The position numbers were made by a program, and so were the translations under genes. A DNA stretch of 64,000 nucleotides, taken from the NCBI RefSeq assembly GCF_013368755.1, contig NC_049563.1, forward strand, positions 1,364,001 to 1,428,000, read 5' to 3'. The stretch is from Talaromyces rugulosus. Its lineage: Eukaryota > Ascomycota > Eurotiomycetes > Eurotiales > Trichocomaceae. This document shows, piece after piece, positions 33,938 to 44,581 of the stretch. A model generated the notes under the pieces. That model had not been told where the DNA came from. It did no database searches and saw only the letters and a list, made by a program, of their open reading frames with translations. The stretch's first letter is position 1; every line of letters starts with the position of its first letter.

Positions 33938-35201
33938 GCACTTTGGCCTCCATGGGTCCTCCACACCCTGAGAGTCGCTCAAATAGGAATGTATCATCGT
34001 GGTTATTTCGCTTATCTTCTCCGAGCAGGGTCCGTCTCGGCATAATCCGTGCATGGGGACATTTGTGGCATCCATTGCCCGTCTCGGGTTACTATTTTCA
34101 ACCCTCAATACATCATCCAACCACAGCTGGTGACCTGGGGACCTGGGCAAACTGCCCGTGATACAGCCACATAAGCAGTGTCGATCGCTGGTACCTGCGA
34201 CAGCTGCAGCCAACGAGAACGGGGTCAAGGCCCGTGGGCCCGAGTCATTTCTTTGCGACAGCGTGGCTGGCCACTAATCGAGTCACTAGACCCCAATGGG
34301 GTCTAACCAGCGCAACAGGCTTGCCAGATCGGTCACTAGCAGAAGACACATGCATGTTACATCCTCCTGCTGGTGGAGCCCAACATCGGCAGATTTACTC
34401 GAGAAATTAAGACAGGCAGTCAGCCAGTCATCAACAGCGGGCAAGGCTGAGCAGGAGGTCAGTCAGAACCTAGACCAGCGGCGCCATGTCTATGTTTAGA
34501 CAATAGGTGACGACTCCAAGAGATCATCAACGGGACAGTTTCCACGGTTTCCACAATTCCAGAGATGGACACGAGGCACGACGAAGACGGATGGCTGCTC
34601 GGAAGGTAAACTGTGGCGTGGCTAGCCAATGCTTGTCGGTCATATCCCATCAGCACCTACTCCGTACTCCGTATTCTGATGTAGCACTTATTCTCAACTT
34701 TGTTGCGGTCCGCCCCTCTTTTTCTTGTGTTGTAAATTGAGTCTCTGCGATCGTCGCCGCTAAGCACTGGGCGTGGAGTCGCCGTGGGCTCTCGATACGA
34801 CCACGGAGCCAGGCGGTCGCAGTTGTAAGGAGGAGCCGGTGAAGAGAGCAGTAAACAAGCAGCGAAGCATAATTCCTATTATCCGTACCTGACTATTCGC
34901 TGCCGTGGTCGGACGATGGCGAGTTTCATGTTTTCGTCCCCTGGAGCTTGCGCGGCCGAAGAAAAAGAACTTTCCGTGCATGGCGCCACGGCGCACCCGG
35001 ACTGGACGCCTCAGCGATCCATTAATTTCAATCTGTGGTTTTGGAAAAACACAAGACCCGGGGTCGACCACATCTGGTGAGCTGGCTGCGCCATGGATGC
35101 GCGTCGTACGTCCAGGTTCCAAAAGCCAACGGAAAGTGAAGTGTGGGCCGCCGGAGCGGGGGAAGAACGAGACCCGGCCGGCATTGCCGAGGCGTGCACT
35201 A

Positions 35202-35214
35202 CCCTAACCCTAAC
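35202..35214 (-). repeat. Telomere-like repeat (CCCTAA)2
   Basis: CCCTAACCCTAAC, two fungal telomere units on the C-rich strand. An inverted partner is at 35329. It is either a telobox regulatory motif or an interstitial telomere trace. Confidence 0.5.
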
Positions 35215-35328
35215 AACCAGCCATGTTACTCACAGGATTCAGGCTTGTTGTTCATTGTTGTTCCTCCAGTTGTCTTGCGATTCAGCGACCAATATGACAT
35301 GTAACCTCGCGGCCGCGAGACATTCCAG

Positions 35329-35339
35329 GTTAGGGTTAT
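35329..35339 (+). repeat. Telomere-like repeat (TTAGGG), inverted partner
   Basis: GGTTAGGGTTA, inverted relative to 35202 and 115 bases away. The intervening segment includes a NotI-like GCGGCCGC site at 35309. Confidence 0.45.
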
Positions 35340-37390
35340 GCCCAGTGCTCACCTGGTGGTCCGTCCTAGGCAACAAAGCTAGCAACCCAGGCTTATCGAG
35401 TTCAGAGTAAGAGTTAGGACTCAAGAGGAAGCTCGTATGAAGAAAGCGTTCCATTCACCTTTGACGCCGACAGAGATCGACAGAGCTAGTATTAGGCGAC
35501 ACACTTGCTTGAACAGGCAATAAGAAAAAAAGCATGGCGGGGATTTATGATCAATAGCTTCTTTGATTCTAAAGACGTAGCATCCAATCAGCCAATAGCT
35601 CTATCTCTACTGCATAATCCGTAAACTCCGTGTGTAACAATCTGATAAAGGGATCGACCGAGTCATATCCGAGTTCCAATCAGATACCAAGATCGTAATC
35701 TACGAGCACGAGCTAGGTTGTTTTCTGTCTCCAAATACTCCGTACACCGTACTTTGTACGTACGTAGTTGATAACTAGATCCGTGCCATTACTAATCCTA
35801 TATCTTACTCTTCATTCGGATCTCGGCTCTTCCCAAGTAGGATCGCCTTGTAGCAATGCATAATCACTCTCTTGCTATCCGAGACATTCCGCGAACATGT
35901 TTGCTCTGGTTCAGCCTCGTAGGACCATTGGCAACGAGCCAGATGATTTTAACGAAACTTTCCCGCACCTGTAAGACAAACATGGTGTGAGCAAAGACAA
36001 CACTAGTATGCATGGAGACAGCAAAGCATAGATAGATCGGCAAGTGATCTGAATTAGTTTGCGGGGTCTAGCTGCAAAGAGTACCTGAGCCCGAAAGCTT
36101 GATTCCCGGGCCTATCCGTTCGATAGCAGGGGTGATCTCTTTGAGGGTGGTATAAAATTTAGACTAGACTTGCATGTCACCTTCCTTATTCGCTCACTTA
36201 CTCACGGCCCTCCTCATTATTATTGGTACCGGGGATAGAAGCGGATGTTATGTGGCTTGAGACAAGGATTGACTTGGTTTTCGACGGTTCCGATTATTTG
36301 CTTTGTGAAATGGGCATTCTACACGAGCTGTTGCAGGATCGAGATGGCTTACATTCTGCCTCATTCTTTTGGCCTCGTCCATAACTTTAGGTAGTCAGTT
36401 CCTAAGTAAACAACTGTTGTCGGAAATATAGTTGGGAATCATTCGAGACTACAGCCTGAATGGCCGCTTGATTTAACCGAAATTGTCAAGAGTTCCTATA
36501 ACTATCAATACTTTAATCAGGTTGTAAAGGTTGTGTGTGAGGCATTTTTTATTCCTGGCACTGTAGAAAAAGTAATAGAGATCTTGATATACTGATCCCA
36601 GTTTCTCATGTCAACATTCAAAAATCTACGATCTTGGTCCAGATATGCTGGCGCCCCTGCATACCAGATAGACTACTCAGCGGATATTTGATAGCTCAGG
36701 TAGTTCAAGCTGGGCGAAAGGTCTCCTTGTTGTAATGCCTGTCTAGGCTCTGATGCATTGCTATGTTTGAATTAGAGCAAGCTTTTCTTGTTTTATCTAC
36801 TTTATTAGGATCATTATTTATGTTGTTTAGGAGCTATTTGACGGCATGCTAGCCATCAGGAACTCTACTGGTTTTAGAGACTCTCTACCTTTCGTCTGCC
36901 ACAATGCCAGACATCTGGATGCATCCCCAAATTCTTCGATCAAAGGCCACCAATTATCCAGTCTCGCAAATATTGATAGATTGACCTCATCACAGATTTA
37001 GGACAGGTTGCACAAATTACACTTTTCGAAAAGTGAATGGAAGTCAAATTGTTCTCCCGAACAAAAAATAAGCATACCGTGCAGGTTGCAGGATATAAGA
37101 AAAAGTAACACTATAATATAAAGAATAAATTAAGAAATAATACTAGTATATGTGAAATATAATAAATAATACAACTATATTTGACTTTTCGCGGTTATTT
37201 TTAGGTTAGATATCCTTCAGGAGTCTTTGCCTCATAAACAAGATGTCCACAGTCTGTATTTGTTCATGGAGGGTAGTATTTTTTCTCAATATCGGTTGGA
37301 AAATTATTCTTTATGTTCCAGCGAAAAGGCAGGCTAACTTAAATAAAAGATAGATAGTTGTAGTTTTAAACAACCCACACCCCAGGATCA

Positions 37391-38036
37391 GGCTGCAGAA
37401 AGTGACGTGGGCGCCAAAACTAAAAGCTGTCTCAGAATGCAACTGCAGCATCTGTGTGAAAAAGGGATACCTTTTCTTCCCTCCTTCGGAGCCCATCAAT
37501 GTTATTCATGCTGAATCGCTCAAAAAGTATACCTTTGGTCCTAAGAAAAAGACACATGTGGTGTGTATTAGGTTTCTTTTTGTTTTGTATTTCAATATAT
37601 TTGGCCCAGTTATTGCGGCATTGACTAGCACTCTCACTGATTGAGGTATAGTTTTGCTCAATCTGTGCAACGCCGTTGATGATCCGCGAGGAAAATACCA
37701 TCTCCATTGACGTGTGCATTACACTGTACACCTCATGCAAACAATAATATCCTGAGCATATCTTACAGGCTCGGGCTCTTCAGAACTTGGACTGTTGGGA
37801 TCTACAAATTGACGAGTAAGTCTTCTAAAGATTTATCGAATGTATCCTTTTTTCAATATCGGTCTAGACGTGATGGAAGAAGTACCAACTTTGAATACAC
37901 CTATATACCGCCGGTTTTCATAGGCCCTGAACCATCCGCTACCCATCGAAGGTGGAAAACTATATCATGGGAGTTGCCACCGTGGTGCTGTTACTTTCGC
38001 TGTCAAAATAAGCCCGTTGGACAGCACGTACCCTGA
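37391..38036 (+). pseudogene. GFA/CENP-V-domain protein, 5'-truncated
   Basis: Glutathione-dependent formaldehyde-activating-type zinc domain. The frame from about 37391 reads VTWAPKLKAVSECNCSICVK, then KYTFGPKKKTHV. A GT-AG intron (about 37560-37646) joins this to FCSICATPLMIREENTISID, and a second (about 37709-37768) to ARALQNLDCWDLQID. A third near 37816-37866 leads to a divergent tail ending at 38036. The two CxxC zinc pairs (CSIC, CSIC) are kept. The first pair of the family (CHCG before VTW) is missing: LQK stands there, with no ATG and only AT-rich DNA upstream. So the gene has probably lost its first exon and promoter. A diverged short first exon cannot be excluded. Confidence 0.6.
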
Positions 38037-38254
38037 TAGAATATTAAATTTGCAATTGCAGTATTTGTCGGCGGGTATGAATGATCTTTGTTATCAAATT
38101 TGGACCACAAATTTCTCCACAGGGCTAATTTATCTTCATAGGGTGGATACATATGGATTTACACAACCAACGATCAGATATCCGTCCAGGTAAGAGAAAT
38201 TTTGTCGTACTATATCTTCGGAACGACCAACCTTCGCAAGGTGTTTTGTAAGAC

Positions 38255-38463
38255 GTGTGGGTTCACGTCCTCAACGAAACCAATCCTTTGACTGAAGATG
38301 AGGTGGCGGTGCTGCCAATGGAAGCCCGGTTAATGCGTGCCAAAGTCATTAATTACCGTTCGGTGACACTCCGAGCGTTGAATAATTTCGATTCGAGATA
38401 TATCAAGGCGGGAAAATTGGATGGTTGGAGCCGCATTGGACAGCCCTACGTGAACCCTTGAAG
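38255..38463 (+). pseudogene. Unrecognised open frame, possible relic
   Basis: A 68-codon frame has gene-like composition, containing VAVLPMEARLMRAKVINYRS then LRALNNFDSRYIKAG. It lacks an ATG at its left end; a possible acceptor lies upstream. I do not recognise the family. It follows the GFA relic and may be the C-terminal exon of another decayed gene. Confidence 0.25.
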
Positions 38464-38858
38464 ATCTAGTAAAGGGGGAATTCATTGCAGGCTCGGCTTA
38501 TGCTGGTACCAATCAAGCAATCGATTATACTCCCACACTCGACAGCGCGTCAGTATCTATTACCAAAAATTGTGATTCTTTTTCAATGGTCTACATGTTA
38601 TCAACATAATTAAGTTATATCAACGACGCTTAAACTCGTCTACATAACTACCCAGGATATATCCTAAATATGTTGCTTCCAAGATTGTTTCAAATGTTAC
38701 ATAGTAATAAAATCATAAGTCTATATAATTGATGTATAGCCAATTACCTAGATGGGTGACAATAAATCTTTTATAATGAAATTAAGCCTGTATTATATTG
38801 TTTTTTAAGAATATTTTCAAAAGAAAGAAATATACAAAGTAATGATAGCACATTTATT
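38464..38858. other. AT-rich intergenic region
   Basis: About 395 very AT-rich bases before the 3' end of the GPI-type protein gene. No gene is seen. Confidence 0.5.
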
Positions 38859-39666
38859 TCATCCTCCCCACGAGAAGAAAGAAGTAATGACTGCCAACGA
38901 AACACCCACCACGATTGGTACTTCGCGGTTGATGCAGTTTGAACCTGATGTAGCAGACGCTGTCGGCGGCGATGTTGCGGTAACCACATTAGCCCAGCTA
39001 GGAGTAGCGGTAGCCTCCGATGCAGTACTCTGTGTCGAGCTCTGTTGTGTCTGGGATGCCGTACTCGATGTTGTACTCGAAGCTGTACTCGATACTGTAC
39101 TCGATGTTGCACTCGATGTTGCACCCGATGTTGCACTCGATGTTGCACCCGATGTTGCCCCCGATGTTGCCGGGACAGTTGTATCTGGAGTATTGGACAA
39201 GGGCAATTCCTCTGATAAAGATCAATATTAGACACTGTGCATATTCCAGTTTGACAGGAAGTATATTGGTATACTTACTGGTATTGCAGCTTTCACTTGT
39301 ATAGAAACCGCTTACATAGCAATCCTCATCTGGAGTAAAATCCCAAGTGCTTTTCACAGAGCGTCGTAATTAGTAAACATACATATTTCATATGACATAA
39401 ATAAAAGAAATCGAGCTTTTCCTATCTCTTTAAATGATAACTCACCAGTTATTCCCACTGCAATCTCCAACGGCATAGCTCGTGAAATTCAACTTGGTTC
39501 CAACAGGAAGAGTTGTGACTAATTTGCAAGTGATATGTGGACAAGCACGGCAATGTACAGGCCCATCAGAACCAATGATAGCGCAGACTGTTGAAGCATT
39601 GGTCGCTAGTGGTAGAGAAAGGCACAATAGGAGGGCCGAGAGAAGCCGTTTGCTAGAGAAGTCCAT
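38859..39666 (-). CDS. Small secreted, GPI-anchor-type protein with SH3-like cysteine domain and Ser/Thr repeats
   Basis: Exons 39446-39666, 39279-39349 and 38859-39211 (minus) join to 214 aa. Signal peptide at residues 1-24 (LLSALLLCLSLPLATNA). Residues about 28-100 form a cysteine-rich module resembling secreted SH3-like domains (GPVHCRACPHITCKLVTTLP, GTKLNFTSY, CYVSGFYTSESC). The next about 90 residues are a T/S/A-rich stalk encoded by a 12-nt minisatellite, with ATSG/ATSS tetrapeptides. The C-terminus has a small-residue site (TSGSN) followed by a hydrophobic tail, VPIVVGVSLAVITSFFSW, as in GPI-anchored cell-wall proteins. The exact cleavage site is uncertain. The role is probably structural or adhesive at the wall; that is inference. 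Confidence 0.75.
39061..39168 (-). repeat. 12-nt minisatellite within the GPI-type protein gene
   Basis: Nine imperfect copies of a 12-base unit (plus strand GTACTCGATGTT or GCACTCGATGTT). The unit length is a multiple of three, so copy changes keep the frame. Differences between copies are mostly single transitions, indicating recent expansion. Confidence 0.9.
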
Positions 39667-40369
39667 TGGGATTGAATAAAAAGTAACAAAGTACGATTAA
39701 AAATTTCAAAACGATGATGGGGCAAATTTGAATTTTTGGATGAAGATTTATGAATGGTTTTAAAGCTCGTCGATCAACAGCCAGATCAATGTCATTTCCG
39801 CCCCCCTACCGAATACGAGGTGAATTTGGGTCTTTCCAGCTAGTTCAAGTCAATAACCTTATCCTACATTAAAACATAAGCCTAACGTCGAATCAGCATT
39901 GAAATAATGGATAATAACAGTATTAAGAGGCGCACAGCTGAATGATCACTGATCAGTCAACCTGTCTTTGGTCGAATCCCTCCCCCTTACTGTCTCTTGG
40001 CAAGTTCACTAATACGATGACACCCCAGGATTTAGTAATATTAATACTATTTAGTGATGTGCTAACTAGGCCAAAACACCAAGCGCGGTAGATCGCTACC
40101 GGATGTAGAACTCAGGAGCGGAATAAGTGAGCTCTTGCCCCCACCTCTGGGCGCCTGGCTCCCTTTCAGCTTCAGCTTCGTGCTGAGCCTCCTGGAATCT
40201 TGACGTTTCAAGAAAACGCCCTGTCAGGCCAACCTCAGCGTTATTCACACGGAGGTGGTGGTCGGAACTGTGTAGTACTTTATTTGATATGATCGATTTA
40301 TCACGCTGTGTTCGTTCCCAGATTTCTGGATCAGCAGCCGTTGATTAATTTGCTCGTCAGCCTCGAAAT
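39667..40369. other. Divergent promoter region
   Basis: 703 bases between the GPI-type protein (minus) and the membrane glycoprotein (plus). It contains both promoters. No gene or tRNA is recognised; a GGTCGAATCC at 39966 lacks the rest of a tRNA. Confidence 0.5.
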
Positions 40370-42010
40370 ATGAACGGATATTCTATTAGAGCAATGTCAA
40401 AAGATAAAGGATTTGTGCCAATTACCAATGGGCCCAGAAAGTTTCAGGCTCCATGGCCTGCGTTGTTGCTCACCTTGATAGCGCTCGTCTGCATGACAGC
40501 TATGGCGGCTATAGTGGTCATATCGAACAACAAACCGGTCGCTTCATGGGCTATTGGACCGGCTGTCCTGCTGGCTTTCTTCTCATCTGTCTGGAGTGGC
40601 TCCCTGACTATGCTCCTGACGATGAGTATTGCTGTCATATGGTGGAGAGCGGCCAGACAAGGTTCCTCGTTGGAGAGCCTGCATTGTATATGGAATAAAG
40701 GGCTAGGCCTGAGGTACATTTCTTCTTTACGCACAAATTCAGCCGCCTGTTGGGCGGTTCTCTTATCATGGCTGGTGATCGTCGCCCAGATTGCGCACAA
40801 TCCGTTATTGCAGCGATCAACGAGGACAGCAGTCCATCAGACCACCGCTTCTGATGACTTGACTTTGAGTGTAGCATCAAAGATCCCCGACGGTTGGATA
40901 GGCTCTGTACAGGACGCTTCCATAGGGAGGATCGTTACCTACCCGAATTCCACATCTGTAATTCGGGACTGGTGGCTGAATGCGACGATTCAAACTCCTG
41001 GTTCCCGATGCAACGGTACCTGTAAAGGAAGAGTGCTTGGCTCAGGAATTGACTATACTTGCTACTCAACGACATCAACACTCGATCTCACTGCACTGGA
41101 AAATGCAGGGTTATTTATATTCGGCATCAATACCATGATGACTACAGATTCAACCGGCTCCCCAGTCCTGAATTTATCAACGTTGTTCTCCTCACATGTT
41201 GACGAGAATTGTACGGCAACCCTTAACAGTTGGAATTGCAGTGTCCAGGCTGCTACTGTGGAGTATCCCTTCATAGTAGAGAATGACACCATTTCCCTCG
41301 ATACTGAAAACCTTTATCCCCCTGTCGTGGTTGAACCCTACGTGTCTGATGGTGACAAGTCGACAGCAACACGAGGACAAGGTGCCGGCCCTCTCCTCGG
41401 TCTCCAAGATTTTATGCACGACGTACTAGATACGAATGTCTCCTTGGTTATTGATCAATCCCGGAATGTCTCTCTACACACTGGCCTTCTCATTTCGGAT
41501 ATCTTTGCCCAACTAAACAACTCTGCATACAGCCCGGCCGTCATCGGCAAATGCCGTCTCCAATGGGCGGATCCAACACAGTACGCCCTTACAGCTATGC
41601 AGGCTTATCTCTTCCGGTCCTCAATCAGTGCGGCACACACAAACGAAAACCCACAAACTTGCCCTGTGGAACGCACATCCTCAGTGTTGATCTTCCAATC
41701 AAATTTCCGTTTCCTATTAGGAGCATTGTCTGTCATGACATTGGCGGTTATCTGCGTACTAGCCCAGTTCTGGAACTGGTGGCAACTCGGGCGTCGCGTA
41801 ACATTAAGTCCAATTGAGGTCGCGAATGCATTTGGTGCGCTGCGGACGAATCGGCGAAACGACCTTTGCATGATTGATGACATTTTGAAGGTAGCAGGGG
41901 AGACGACGGTGAGGTATGATGGAACGAGGTTTACTGAGAATGGCATGGTGCTGAAAACCAGTCTACCAACGAGCAGTAGCTATGTGCAAGATGCCGGATG
42001 TAAGGGCTGA
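40370..42010 (+). CDS. Large multi-pass membrane glycoprotein, fungal-specific (DUF3176-like)
   Basis: An intronless 546-aa protein. Three hydrophobic segments lie in the first 150 residues (ALLLTLIALVCMTAMAAIVV; AIGPAVLLAFFSS; SAACWAVLLSWLVIVAQIA). A large, presumably extracellular domain follows (about 160-455) with many N-glycosylation sites (NST, NAT, NGT, NLS, NCT, NCS, NDT, NVS, NNS) and scattered cysteines. A last membrane helix sits at about 470-490 (LLGALSVMTLAVICVLAQFW), then a cytoplasmic tail with PIEVANAFGALR. This topology is that of fungal DUF3176-type proteins, whose function is unknown. Family assignment is by overall pattern, not by a strict motif. The first ATG was chosen; a second at 40394 is possible. 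Confidence 0.75.
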   Translation: MNGYSIRAMSKDKGFVPITNGPRKFQAPWPALLLTLIALVCMTAMAAIVVISNNKPVASWAIGPAVLLAFFSSVWSGSLTMLLTMSIAVIWWRAARQGSSLESLHCIWNKGLGLRYISSLRTNSAACWAVLLSWLVIVAQIAHNPLLQRSTRTAVHQTTASDDLTLSVASKIPDGWIGSVQDASIGRIVTYPNSTSVIRDWWLNATIQTPGSRCNGTCKGRVLGSGIDYTCYSTTSTLDLTALENAGLFIFGINTMMTTDSTGSPVLNLSTLFSSHVDENCTATLNSWNCSVQAATVEYPFIVENDTISLDTENLYPPVVVEPYVSDGDKSTATRGQGAGPLLGLQDFMHDVLDTNVSLVIDQSRNVSLHTGLLISDIFAQLNNSAYSPAVIGKCRLQWADPTQYALTAMQAYLFRSSISAAHTNENPQTCPVERTSSVLIFQSNFRFLLGALSVMTLAVICVLAQFWNWWQLGRRVTLSPIEVANAFGALRTNRRNDLCMIDDILKVAGETTVRYDGTRFTENGMVLKTSLPTSSSYVQDAGCKG

Positions 42011-42713
42011 ACTGAGAAGTATATTCAACGGTTTTTCATTTCTCAATTGATGGTGTATATATTATTAGCTGTTATGTTGCAAATGACTTTTTATAGCCGA
42101 GTTATACATGTAGTTTCTAGGCGGCATTATCCTTAATTAAAATACTTTATGTTAAAATACTGGATAGTGTAAATTTTAATAAAATGACCCTTCAAAGATG
42201 GCAGTAATCAATCTAGGAGAGACACGTAAGCACTAGTATGGGTTGCCAGGCGATATTGAACCTCTCTTCAGGATGCTTATAAATCATTCTCAAAGGCTTG
42301 TAAATGTCGAGCTGCGACATCATTTCATTGCATCCGAACTGCTGACTGTTATAAACCTTCTCCCGTTAGAGGAAAAGAAAAACATAGCTGCTCAAATCAC
42401 TGTGAATACTAGTTTCCTTAATCGTGCTGGTTGGCAATTCGTTATTTTAGAGTTTCTAGGAGTGTGCTGTCCTTCTCAGACCCAGAATCCCGAATCTGCG
42501 CTACAATGTTTGGAACGTGGGCATACGGTCACTCTCAGCCAGATAATGAAGCGAAATTTCTGCGCTAAAACAAAGTGATCCGTGAATCTAAAGCTATACA
42601 TGGTGCATATATACAGTTATGATGCAAGTACAAAAAGTACAAGATAACCCTTGATTTGCATCAGCTCTAATTGATTTCAGATGTAACCCAAGAAAAGAGC
42701 GGACGCAACGTCG
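42011..42713. other. Intergenic region with a short unexplained frame
   Basis: About 700 bases. A plus-strand frame at 42243-42578 reads LLTVINLLPLEEKKNIAAQI and further gene-like stretches. It has no upstream ATG except an internal one (42273), no motif and no splice structure. It may be a fragment; I do not call it a gene. Confidence 0.35.
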
Positions 42714-43297
42714 TTACTCAGAAGCAACAACATTCAACCCGGCAAGAGCGACACATGTGATCTCGCCCAGATAAATTGGTCCCCCTAGATTATCATCTCC
42801 TGCGATGTCTGAAGACGCCGGACAGAAACTCCAAGGGAAGCTGCTGAATTTGCCCGCAGGAACCAAAAAGTTGTCAGGAGTGATTTTAAAATCTATATCA
42901 TAGATTGTACCATCATCGCCGCCTTTTTTGTCGAATTGTATGCTGCCCACGTAGGTATCGTCCCATGTCCAGGCATAGCGCAGTGAATTGTCGGTGAGTG
43001 AGTAGGTTTGAAGACGACCCTCTGTTCCATTTTCGAGGAAAAAGACCGTTGGGCTATCCTTCCGGCTGCTTATAGTCTGGACATACCCTATCCCACCGTT
43101 TTTGTTCCCACTCTCGACCACTCCGAGGCCGTTCAGACTGGTATCATTGGATGATACTGTAAGGGTGAACGTCTGGCTGGCTGCTGGGACTTTCAGAAGT
43201 TAAAACACGCCCTAGTGTGAACTCAATAATACCAAAATAACTTACTGGCAGCAGCACATGTAGCTGTCAGAGCTAAGAGTGATGCAAAGGTTTTCAT
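42714..43297 (-). CDS. Small secreted protein of unknown function
   Basis: Exons 43246-43297 and 42714-43189 (minus) join to 175 aa. The first exon encodes most of a signal peptide (MKTFASLLALTATCAAA); the 56-nt intron falls just before its end. The mature part starts with SQTFTLTVSSNDTSLNGLGV and has strand-rich composition with two cysteines (SFCPASSD and ITCVAL), which could pair. It has the general build of fungal cell-wall or surface proteins of the PhiA-like size, but similarity is not strong enough to name it. The 3' end is followed by AT-rich DNA. Expression level and role are unknown. Confidence 0.7.
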
Positions 43298-44305
43298 TTT
43301 GATTATAAACAAAGTGCTTAAATCAATGTTGTTCTCTAGGGCTGGAAACTATGCGATATCTGACGAGCTATTTAACTATTTTCTTTGTACTAAACTTAAA
43401 CATCTCGTTCCGTGTTTAATTTCAGCCGCACGGCACTGAGGGAAGGCTGTACTCTCTGTCGCAAAATACGACCTTGATAACCTCATAGTTCTGTCGATCC
43501 CCGTCGATCCCTTAATCTCGGCTCTATTTCTTCCATCCGGCCCTCATTTTTACTAGTATATCTTTTAGATTATGATATTACACAGATAATAGAATTATAG
43601 TTATGAGCCTCTAGCACTCTATTCACAAGCGATCTACAATCTATTCATAAATATTAAGCAAATTCAATGTTATTAGCTAACAAGTCCAGCGAATTTGCCA
43701 TGATTGAATTAATGACTAACTGGTGCTAAACTCTTCTAATGTTAATGTATCTTTAATTTTAGAAAGTACTAATGCGTTATTCCAACCTTAATATCAAGAA
43801 GGTTGCAGTCCTGCGTATATGTGCCTAAGTTTTAGCTCTCGGGAGTCGGGGCAACCCGAAGTATTGCCCCAACAGCCCCCAATTTCGAAGACACAACACT
43901 CTACTTGTAGTCAGCGAGCGCCACATGTAACCCGTTTGTGCTGACACCGCAAGCTGCGCTGCGACGGACAGTAGCCGCAATGCTGACGCTGTCAGGACAC
44001 GGGAATCCTATGTGAAGACGTTCGAGGCCCCTGATAGCCATCAATTGATGGCTTAGTACCCTTAGGCTAGAAAATATAAGATATAATATATATCTTTTTG
44101 GATATTCTTAATATACACATACCTTTATATATATTAGAGTGATATAGCTCTCCAATACGGTCTTAGTTGCGAGGATATTTTAATTAGATAGAAGAAATCT
44201 TGTTGGCTACATGCAAGTCTTCCAGATCTTCTGTTCCCATATGCCCTGGACCTGTTACTCTTGCCTATCAATGGGCACGGACCTCTGTTAAGCTAAAATG
44301 TTTTA
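43298..44305. other. AT-rich intergenic region
   Basis: About 1 kb, much of it very AT-rich with stops in all frames (43550-43800, 44050-44200). A GC-richer island lies at 43830-44040. No gene is recognised. Confidence 0.45.
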
Positions 44306-44581
44306 TTACTTGGAGTTTGCAGTAAGTTCCATGACTACTATGTCTGAAAAGCCGCCAGTCAAGCTCCGTGCCTGGGTGACCTCGTCTGCGGCTTGACGAA
44401 AGTCTTTACCAAGCTTTTCGATTATTTCGATGGTTTCGTAAGGGAGGTAGACTGGCGGTGCATTAACTATGAAATTTCGTAAGAGCCTCATGAAAACATT
44501 GAACAGAACAGCGAAAACCGCTGACGTCATCCTTTCGTTGGCAGGTACGTACCACACTCCATATTGCCTCGAAAATGCCAT
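44306..44581 (-). CDS. Small hypothetical protein or gene fragment
   Basis: A 91-codon frame from an ATG at 44581 encodes AFSRQYGVWYVPANERMT then NVFMRLLRNFIVNAPPVYLP and a possible C-terminal helix. It lacks introns, a signal peptide and known motifs. It is surrounded by AT-rich DNA, so it may be a fragment. Composition is better than neighbouring non-coding DNA, hence the listing. Confidence 0.25.
   Translation of the reverse strand: MAFSRQYGVWYVPANERMTSAVFAVLFNVFMRLLRNFIVNAPPVYLPYETIEIIEKLGKDFRQAADEVTQARSLTGGFSDIVVMELTANSK

Larger units (their letters stand above)
33938..37390. other. 3.4-kb gene-poor region
   Basis: The left part holds the eqolisin promoter. Short frames (34296-35450) show no motif. 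Inverted telomere-like repeats lie at 35202-35214 and 35329-35339. TACTCCGTA-type motifs recur (34660, 35735). From about 36400 the DNA becomes markedly AT-rich with stops in every frame. I see no intact gene; a decayed mobile element is possible but not shown. Confidence 0.5.

Noticed and set aside
32975..34045. A 356-codon open frame on the plus strand across the eqolisin gene
   Set aside because: It is the antisense shadow of the intronless, GC3-biased eqolisin gene (33029-33823), whose product is recognised with signal peptide and catalytic motifs. The shadow is low-complexity G/V/L/D sequence with no motif.
39950..40020. GGTCGAATCC resembling a tRNA T-loop
   Set aside because: No acceptor stem, D arm or anticodon arm could be built around it.
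41192..41946. Minus-strand frames inside the large membrane glycoprotein gene
   Set aside because: Shadow frames. The plus-strand product has coherent membrane segments and glycosylation sites over its full length.
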